NCBI RefSeq assembly: GCF_030811715.1
Contig: NZ_JAUSRH010000006.1
Location: 62,001 to 126,000 of the forward strand
Direction: 5' to 3'
Length of the DNA stretch: 64,000 nt
Origin: Sinomonas atrocyanea
Lineage (GTDB): Bacteria > Actinomycetota > Actinomycetes > Actinomycetales > Micrococcaceae
Shown here piece after piece: positions 58,142 to 64,000 of this stretch. Position 1 is the first letter of the stretch. Each line of letters starts with the position of its first letter. Both the position numbers and the translations under genes were made by a program. The notes beneath the pieces were generated by a model. It was not told the DNA's origin. It ran no database searches and was given only the letters and a program-made list of their open reading frames with translations.

Positions 58142-61100
58142 ATGGCAGCCGGACCGATCCGACCAGGGCTCGATGGCAGTGCCTCCGACGCGATGCTCGC
58201 GATGGGGCGCTTCTTCACGCGGTGGGAGGAGACAGACGACGCCAGGGCGGTCTTCCGAGAGGGCGGCCGCGCGGGCGACGTGTTCTACCGGGACCGATGG
58301 AGCCACGACAAGGTGGTCCGCTCGACCCACGGCGTCAACTGCACCGGATCGTGCTCGTGGAAGGTGTACGTCAAGGACGGCATCATCACGTGGGAGTCGC
58401 AGCAGACCGACTACCCCTCCGTTGGCCCTGACCGGCCCGAGTACGAGCCGAGGGGCTGCCCGCGCGGCGCCGCGTTCTCCTGGTACACGTACTCGCCGAC
58501 CAGGGTCCGCTACCCGTACGTGCGCGGGCCGCTGCTGGAGATGTACCGCGAGGCCAAGCAGCGTCTCGGCGATCCGGTGGCCGCGTGGGCGGACATCGTC
58601 TCGGACCCCGAGCGGCGCCGCCGGTACCAGCAGGCCCGCGGCAAGGGCGGCCTCGTGCGCGCGAGCTGGGCCGAGGCGGTCGAGATCGCCGCCGCGGCGC
58701 ACGTCCACACGATCAAGGCCTACGGCCCGGACCGCTGCTCGGGCTTCTCCCCCATCCCGGCGATGTCGATCGTGAGCCACTGCGTGGGCACGCGCTTCAT
58801 CCAGCTCATCGGCGGGGTCATGACGAGCTTCTACGACTGGTACGCGGACCTGCCCGTGGCGAGTCCGCAGGTCTTCGGGGACCAGACGGACGTCCCCGAG
58901 TCCGGCGACTGGTGGGACTCGACCTACCTCATGATGTGGGGCTCCAACGTGCCGGTCACCCGCACGCCGGATGCGCACTGGATGGCCGAGGTCCGCTACC
59001 GGGGCACCAAGGTGGTCACGGTCAGCCCCGACTACGCGGACAACACCAAGTTCGCGGACGAGTGGATGGCGCCGCAGGCGGGCACGGACGCGGCCCTCGC
59101 GATGGCGATGGGGCACGTGATCCTCAAGGAGTTCTACGCGGACCGCGAGGTGCCGTTCTTCACCGACTTCGCCAAGCGCTACACCGACCTGCCGTTCCTC
59201 GTCACGCTCGTCCCCTCGCCGGACGGGACCGGCCTCGTGCCCGGCAAGTTCCTCACCGCCGCCGACGTCCCGGGCCACGAGGATGAGGCCGACGCCGCGT
59301 GGAAGACCGTCCTGCTGGACGCGGCCACCGGCGCCCCGGTGGTGCCGAATGGCTCCATCGGCTTCCGCTACAACTCCACCGACGAGGGGCGCTGGAACCT
59401 CGATCTGGGCGACGTAGACCCGCTGCTGACCCTGCACCCGCGCCAGGAGGCCGACGGCGGCGGCCCCGCCTCGCCGTCGTCCGTCCGGGACGCCGCCGAG
59501 GTGATGCTGCCGTGCTTCGAGGCGGCCGACGGCACCGGCTCGGTGCTGCGGCGGGGCGTCCCCGTGCGCGCGGTCGCCGGGAAGACGGTCACCACCGTGT
59601 TCGACCTCATGCTCGCCCAGTACGGCGTGGGCCGCCCCGGGCTGCCGGGGGAGTGGCCCGAGGGGTACGGCGACGCGTCCGCGCCCTACACCCCGGCGTG
59701 GCAGGAGGGCATCACCAACGTCCCGATGGCCCAGTGCGAGCGGATCGCGCGGGAGTTCGCCCGCAACGCCGAGCAGTCGGGCGGCCGGTCCATGGTGATC
59801 ATGGGCGCGGGCATCTGCCAGTGGTTCCACGGCGATGTGACATACCGCGCCGTCCTCTCGCTCCTGCTCCTGACCGGCTCGATGGGCCGCAACGGCGGCG
59901 GGTGGGCGCACTATGTGGGCCAGGAGAAGACGAGGCCGCTCACGGGGTGGGTCTCGCTCGCGAACGCGCTCGACTGGTCGCGGCCGCCGCGGACCATGAC
60001 GGGCACCTCGTACTGGTACATGCACACCGGGCAGTGGCGCAACGACGGCTACTCGGCCGCCTCGCTCATCTCCCCCCTCGCGGAGGGGAACCTCGAGGGC
60101 ATGCATACCGCGGATGCCATCGCCCAGTCGGCGCGCCTCGGCTGGATGCCGTTCTATCCGCAGTTCGGCCGCAGCCCCCTCGACGTCGCGGACGAGGCCG
60201 TCGCGGCCGTCGAGGCCGGCGTCGCGGAGTCCGAGGCCGCGTACGTGGCCGCCCAGCTCAAGGGCGGCACCCTGCGCTCGGCGATCGAGGACGTCGACGC
60301 GCCCGAGAACTGGCCGCGCACCCTCGTGCTGTGGCGGTCGAACCTCCTCGGCTCCTCGGCCAAGGGCAACGAGTACTTCCTCAAGAACCTGCTCGGCACG
60401 CACCACAACGTCATGGGCACCCAGCTCGAACCGGGCATGCCGCGACCCCGGGACGTCGCCTGGCACGAGCAGACGCCCGAGGGCAAGCTCGACCTGCTGA
60501 TGTCCGCGGACTTCCGCATGACCTCCACGACGCTGCTCTCCGACGTCGTCTTCCCCGCCGCGACCTGGTACGAGAAGCACGACCTCTCCTCGACCGACAT
60601 GCACCCGTACGTGCACGCGTTCAGCCCGGCGATCGACCCGCCGTGGGAGACGAAGACGGACTTCGAGATGTTCCACCTCCTCGCGCAGGAGTTCTCCCGG
60701 CAGGCCCGGACGCACCTGGGCGTGCGCCGGGACCTGGTTGCCGTCCCCCTCCAGCACGACACCCCGGGCCAGCTCGCCCAGCCCGGGGGAGTGGTGCGCG
60801 ACTGGCGGGATCCGGACGTTCCCGCGGTGCCGGGCGCGACGATGCCGCAGGTGACCGTCGTGGAGCGGGACTACACCGCGATCGGGGAGAAGATCGCGGC
60901 CATCGGCCCCCTGGCGGCCGAGAAGGGATTCACGGTCAAGGGCGTCACGTTCGAGCTCGACCACGCGCTCAACCGGCTCGCCCATGCCAACGGGGTCATG
61001 TCCCACGGCGTCGCGGCCGGCCTGCCGGCGATCGACACCGACGCAAAGCTCGCCGAGGCGATCCTGACCTTCTCCGGGACCACGAACGGCGAGCTCGCGG

Positions 61101-61897
61101 TCCAGGGCTTCAAGCACCTCGAGCGGCGCACCGGCCGGCGGCTCGCGGATCTCGCGGGGGGCTCGGAGGAGAAGGCGATCCGCTTCGCCGACACGCAGGC
61201 GGGCCCGGTCCCCGTCATCACCTCGCCCGAGTGGTCAGGCTCCGAGACCGGCGGGCGCAGGTATGCCCCGTTCACGATCAACGTCGAGCGGCTCAAGCCC
61301 TGGCACACGCTCACGGGGCGCATGCACTTCTTCCTCGACCACGACTGGGTGCGCGACCTCGGCGAGGCGCTGCCGATCTACCGGCCCCCGCTGGACATGC
61401 ACCGGCTCTTCGGCGAGCCCCGCCTCGGCCAGGACGGCATGGAGGTCACGGTCCGGTTCCTCACCCCGCACAGCAAGTGGTCCATCCACTCCGAGTACCA
61501 GGACAACCTGTTCATGCTCTCGCTCTCCCGCGGCGGCCCCACGTGCTGGATGAGCGCCGAGGACGCCGCGGCGCTCGACGTCTCGGACAACGACTGGATC
61601 GAGTGCGTCAACGCGAACGGGGTGTTCGTGGGGCGGGCGATCGTGAGCCATCGCATGCCGGCCGGCGTCGTGTACGTCTACCACGCCCAGGAGCGCACCA
61701 TCGATGTGCCCAAGTCCGAGGCAACGGGCCGCCGCGGCGGGATCCACAACTCGGCGACGCGCCTCCTGGTCAAGCCGACCCACCTCGTCGGCGGGTACGC
61801 GCACCTCGCGTACGCCTTCAACTACCTCGGCCCGACGGGCAACCAGCGCGACATGGTCAGCACGATCCGCAAGCGTTCGCAGGAGGTCACGTACTGA
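58142..61897 (+). CDS. narG: Respiratory nitrate reductase alpha subunit
   Basis: NarG is the molybdenum catalytic subunit that reduces nitrate to nitrite, facing the cytoplasm on the membrane complex NarGHI. The 1251-aa product carries the FS0 cluster ligands H63, C67 and C71 (HGVNCTGSC), the Mo-coordinating aspartate D232 in SFYDWYADLP, and FGDQTDVPESGDWW. No twin-arginine signal is seen, as expected for the cytoplasmic enzyme. ATG 58142 is the start suggested by the TAGAGT box. Confidence 0.97.
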   Translation: MAAGPIRPGLDGSASDAMLAMGRFFTRWEETDDARAVFREGGRAGDVFYRDRWSHDKVVRSTHGVNCTGSCSWKVYVKDGIITWESQQTDYPSVGPDRPEYEPRGCPRGAAFSWYTYSPTRVRYPYVRGPLLEMYREAKQRLGDPVAAWADIVSDPERRRRYQQARGKGGLVRASWAEAVEIAAAAHVHTIKAYGPDRCSGFSPIPAMSIVSHCVGTRFIQLIGGVMTSFYDWYADLPVASPQVFGDQTDVPESGDWWDSTYLMMWGSNVPVTRTPDAHWMAEVRYRGTKVVTVSPDYADNTKFADEWMAPQAGTDAALAMAMGHVILKEFYADREVPFFTDFAKRYTDLPFLVTLVPSPDGTGLVPGKFLTAADVPGHEDEADAAWKTVLLDAATGAPVVPNGSIGFRYNSTDEGRWNLDLGDVDPLLTLHPRQEADGGGPASPSSVRDAAEVMLPCFEAADGTGSVLRRGVPVRAVAGKTVTTVFDLMLAQYGVGRPGLPGEWPEGYGDASAPYTPAWQEGITNVPMAQCERIAREFARNAEQSGGRSMVIMGAGICQWFHGDVTYRAVLSLLLLTGSMGRNGGGWAHYVGQEKTRPLTGWVSLANALDWSRPPRTMTGTSYWYMHTGQWRNDGYSAASLISPLAEGNLEGMHTADAIAQSARLGWMPFYPQFGRSPLDVADEAVAAVEAGVAESEAAYVAAQLKGGTLRSAIEDVDAPENWPRTLVLWRSNLLGSSAKGNEYFLKNLLGTHHNVMGTQLEPGMPRPRDVAWHEQTPEGKLDLLMSADFRMTSTTLLSDVVFPAATWYEKHDLSSTDMHPYVHAFSPAIDPPWETKTDFEMFHLLAQEFSRQARTHLGVRRDLVAVPLQHDTPGQLAQPGGVVRDWRDPDVPAVPGATMPQVTVVERDYTAIGEKIAAIGPLAAEKGFTVKGVTFELDHALNRLAHANGVMSHGVAAGLPAIDTDAKLAEAILTFSGTTNGELAVQGFKHLERRTGRRLADLAGGSEEKAIRFADTQAGPVPVITSPEWSGSETGGRRYAPFTINVERLKPWHTLTGRMHFFLDHDWVRDLGEALPIYRPPLDMHRLFGEPRLGQDGMEVTVRFLTPHSKWSIHSEYQDNLFMLSLSRGGPTCWMSAEDAAALDVSDNDWIECVNANGVFVGRAIVSHRMPAGVVYVYHAQERTIDVPKSEATGRRGGIHNSATRLLVKPTHLVGGYAHLAYAFNYLGPTGNQRDMVSTIRKRSQEVTY

Positions 61898-61925
61898 TGG
61901 GAACCCCGATCCGGAAGGCGGCACC

Positions 61926-63617
61926 ATGAGGGTCATGGCCCAGGTGGGCATGGTGATGAACCTGGACAAGTGCATCGGCTGCCACACATGCTCGGTCACG
62001 TGCAAGCAGGCGTGGACGAACCGGGCGGGCACCGAGTACGTGTGGTTCAACAACGTGGAGACCCGCCCCGGGCAGGGCTACCCGCGCCAGTACGAGGACC
62101 AGGAGCGGTGGCGCGGCGGCTGGGAGCTCAACCGGCGCGGCAGGCTCCGGCTCAAGGGCGGCGGCCGCGTCAAGAAGCTCCTGGGCATCTTCGCGAGCCC
62201 GGTCCAGCCCGAACTCGAGGACTACTACGAGCCCTGGACCTACGACTACCGGACCCTCATCGAGGCCCCGCTCGGGGACGACTTCCCGGTGGCCCGGCCC
62301 AAGTCCCTCATCACGGGGGAGGACACCAAGGTCACGTGGAGCGCGAACTGGGACGACGACCTCGGCGGCGCCCCGCAGAAGGGCGAACTCGACCCGATCG
62401 TCGCCAAGCTGCGGCGCAGCGCGGAGCTGCGCGAAGAGGCCAGCGAGAAGATCAGGTTCGAGTTCGAGAAGACGTTCATGTTCTACCTGCCGCGGATCTG
62501 CGAGCACTGCCTGAACCCCTCGTGCATGGCCTCGTGCCCCTCGGGGGCGATCTACAAGCGGGCCGAGGACGGGATCGTGCTCGTGGACCAGGACCGCTGC
62601 CGCGGGTGGCGCCAGTGCATCACCGGCTGCCCGTACAAGAAGATGTACTTCAACCACAAGAGCGGCAAAGCCGAGAAGTGCACCTTCTGCTATCCGCGCG
62701 TCGAGATCGGCCTGCCGACCGTGTGCTCCGAGACGTGCGTGGGCCGGCTGCGGTACCTCGGCATCTTCCTGTACGACGTCGACGCCGTCACCGCCGCGGC
62801 GTCGACCCCCGACCCGCAGGACCTCTACCGGGCCCAGCTCGACCTGCTCCTGGACCCCTCCGACCCGGAGGTCATCGCCGCCGCCCGGCGGGACGGGATC
62901 CCCGAGGACTGGCTCGATGCGGCCCGGCGCTCGCCGATCTACCAGCTCGCCAAGGTCTACCAGGTCGCGCTGCCGCTGCACCCCGAGTACCGCACCATGC
63001 CGATGGTCTGGTACGTCCCGCCGCTCTCGCCGATCGTGGACCTGCTCTCCAGCCAGGGCCACGACGCCGAGGACGCCGGCACCCTCTTCGGCGCCATCGA
63101 CGCCCTGCGGATCCCCTCCGAGTACCTCGCCGAGCTGTTCACCGCCGGGGACACCGCGGTCATCGACGGCGTGCTCCGCCGGCTCGCGGCCATGCGCGCC
63201 TACATGCGGGGCATCTCCCTCGGCACGGGCGCGGACGAGTCGATCGCCGAGAGCGTCGGCATGGACGGCCGGACGATGCAGGAGATGTACCGGCTCATGG
63301 CCATCGCCAAGTATGCCGAGCGCTACGTCATCCCGAAGGCGCACGTCGAGCAGGCCCACAACCTCGAGGAGATGGGCTGCTCGCTGGACTTCGAGGAGGG
63401 ACCGGGCATGTACCCCTCGGACTCCTTCGGCGAGGGCAGCGGCAGGCCCGTGCCGGTCGCCGTCGAGACCTTCCACGCCCTCAAGCAGCGCCAGAGCTCC
63501 GACGGCGAGGTCCAGCCGGGGACCCTCCGCGGGCGCGTGAACCTGCTCAACTGGGACGGCCGCGGCGTCCCGGAGGGCATCTTCCCGCCGAAGGGAGACG
63601 GCGATGCGGACCACTGA
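61926..63617 (+). CDS. narH: Respiratory nitrate reductase beta subunit
   Basis: NarH is the electron-transfer subunit with four iron-sulfur clusters. The 563-aa product has C16, C19, C22 and C26 (NLDKCIGCHTCSVTC), a second group ICEHCLNPSCMASCPSGAIY, and QCITGCPYKKMYFN with EKCTFCYPRVE. The frame is open well upstream, but ATG 61926 is where the conserved N-terminus begins. narJ starts 14 bases before the narH stop. Confidence 0.97.
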   Translation: MRVMAQVGMVMNLDKCIGCHTCSVTCKQAWTNRAGTEYVWFNNVETRPGQGYPRQYEDQERWRGGWELNRRGRLRLKGGGRVKKLLGIFASPVQPELEDYYEPWTYDYRTLIEAPLGDDFPVARPKSLITGEDTKVTWSANWDDDLGGAPQKGELDPIVAKLRRSAELREEASEKIRFEFEKTFMFYLPRICEHCLNPSCMASCPSGAIYKRAEDGIVLVDQDRCRGWRQCITGCPYKKMYFNHKSGKAEKCTFCYPRVEIGLPTVCSETCVGRLRYLGIFLYDVDAVTAAASTPDPQDLYRAQLDLLLDPSDPEVIAAARRDGIPEDWLDAARRSPIYQLAKVYQVALPLHPEYRTMPMVWYVPPLSPIVDLLSSQGHDAEDAGTLFGAIDALRIPSEYLAELFTAGDTAVIDGVLRRLAAMRAYMRGISLGTGADESIAESVGMDGRTMQEMYRLMAIAKYAERYVIPKAHVEQAHNLEEMGCSLDFEEGPGMYPSDSFGEGSGRPVPVAVETFHALKQRQSSDGEVQPGTLRGRVNLLNWDGRGVPEGIFPPKGDGDADH

Positions 63618-64000
63618 GGCCCGGGTCCTCTACGCCGCCGCCGCGGTGCTGCTCGACTACCCGGACGCCCGCGTGCGGGACGCGCTGCCCACGCTTCGGG
63701 CGGCGCTCGCGGAGCAGCCGGGCCCGCTGCCGCGGCTCCTCGGGGCCACCGCCGCGCAGATCGCGGACGACGCCGAGCCGGTCGCCTGCCGCCGCTACGT
63801 GGACACCTTCGACCTCTCCCGTCGTCACGCCCTGCACCTGACCTACTGGACCGACGGGGACACGCGGCGCCGCGGCGAGGCGCTGGCCCGCTTCAAGCAG
63901 ACGTACCGGGACAGCGGCTGGCTCGTGGACCTCGGCGGCGAGCTGCCCGACTTCCTCCCGCTCGTCCTCGAGTTCACCGCCCGGGTCGACTACGCCGTGG
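63604..64000 (+). CDS. narJ: Nitrate reductase assembly chaperone NarJ (3' end outside window)
   Basis: NarJ inserts the molybdenum cofactor into NarGH before membrane attachment. The first 132 codons are present: MRTTEARVLYAAAAVLLDYP, with the conserved YVDTFDLSRRHALHLTYWTDGDTRRRG typical of the family, and GELPDFLPLVLEF at the edge. It overlaps narH by 14 bp. The window ends inside the gene; narI would be expected next. Confidence 0.93.
   Translation, partial: MRTTEARVLYAAAAVLLDYPDARVRDALPTLRAALAEQPGPLPRLLGATAAQIADDAEPVACRRYVDTFDLSRRHALHLTYWTDGDTRRRGEALARFKQTYRDSGWLVDLGGELPDFLPLVLEFTARVDYAV

Noticed and set aside
58106-61117. A 1003-codon open frame on the minus strand opposite narG
   Set aside because: It is a shadow of narG, with low-complexity Arg/Gly/Val composition and no recognisable motif.

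Overview
The window reads as chromosomal DNA from a high-GC actinobacterium, most likely a Micrococcaceae member close to Arthrobacter or Sinomonas. The lineage evidence is the mycothiol synthase MshD, an OmpR-type GlnR, NusG with a long acidic N-terminal extension, the gene order tRNA-Trp, secE, nusG, rplK, rplA, the thyA-folA-asd neighbourhood, abundant GTG and some TTG starts, and many transcripts that appear leaderless (a TAnnnT box 6 or 7 bases before the start codon). The genus is an inference from gene content and was not computed.

Layout. 1-1.4 kb: 3' end of a DEAD-box RNA helicase, then tRNA-Thr(GGT) and tRNA-Met(CAT). 1.4-8.7 kb: acyltransferase, divergent ROK regulator and GH13 alpha-glucosidase sharing an AT-rich operator, a flavin/PNPOx-like protein, a 62-aa hypothetical, a CitE-like lyase, DUF2797 and a small membrane protein. 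8.7-14.2 kb: ArsR regulator coupled to a SulP permease, divergent from a HadA/HadB-like MaoC pair, an MFS protein and murB. 14.2-20.4 kb: TetR regulator and a fatty-acid catabolic set (3-hydroxyacyl-CoA dehydrogenase, acyl-CoA dehydrogenase, acyl-CoA ligase, thiolase). 20.4-22.8 kb: an AlkZ-like winged-helix protein and an AbiEi/DUF559 protein flanked by direct repeats. 22.8-28.3 kb: asd, then a four-gene WXG100 cassette, then folA and thyA. 28.3-33.6 kb: Nudix/histidine phosphatase, ppk1, mshD, a candidate small RNA, glnR. 33.7-37 kb: membrane proteins, nitrobindin-like protein, ygfZ, ankyrin protein and a 4x21-bp array. 37.2-43.3 kb: a 2025-aa secreted or surface Ig-like/Fn3 protein. 43.4-46.9 kb: DHA2 transporter, two more 21-bp arrays in opposite orientation, an acetyltransferase and pfkA. 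47-51.3 kb: PspC-family operon divergent from a PspC-fused histidine kinase and its response regulator. 51.4-55.8 kb: aspartate aminotransferase, tRNA-Trp, secE, nusG, rplK, rplA. 55.8-58.1 kb: acetyltransferase and membrane protein. 58.1-64 kb: narG, narH and the start of narJ.

Most of the window is housekeeping metabolism. The least explained parts are accessory. The first is the 24.0-26.9 kb cassette, which has a WXG100-domain protein with a membrane-active-looking hendecad tail, a two-helix membrane protein and two paralogous soluble proteins of unknown family, placed between asd and folA. Others are the 21-bp intergenic repeat family at three sites, the GATCGG repeats that bracket the AbiEi/DUF559 gene, an 18-bp hairpin inside the 5' end of the thiolase gene, and a promoter-hairpin-terminator unit between mshD and glnR that looks like a small RNA.
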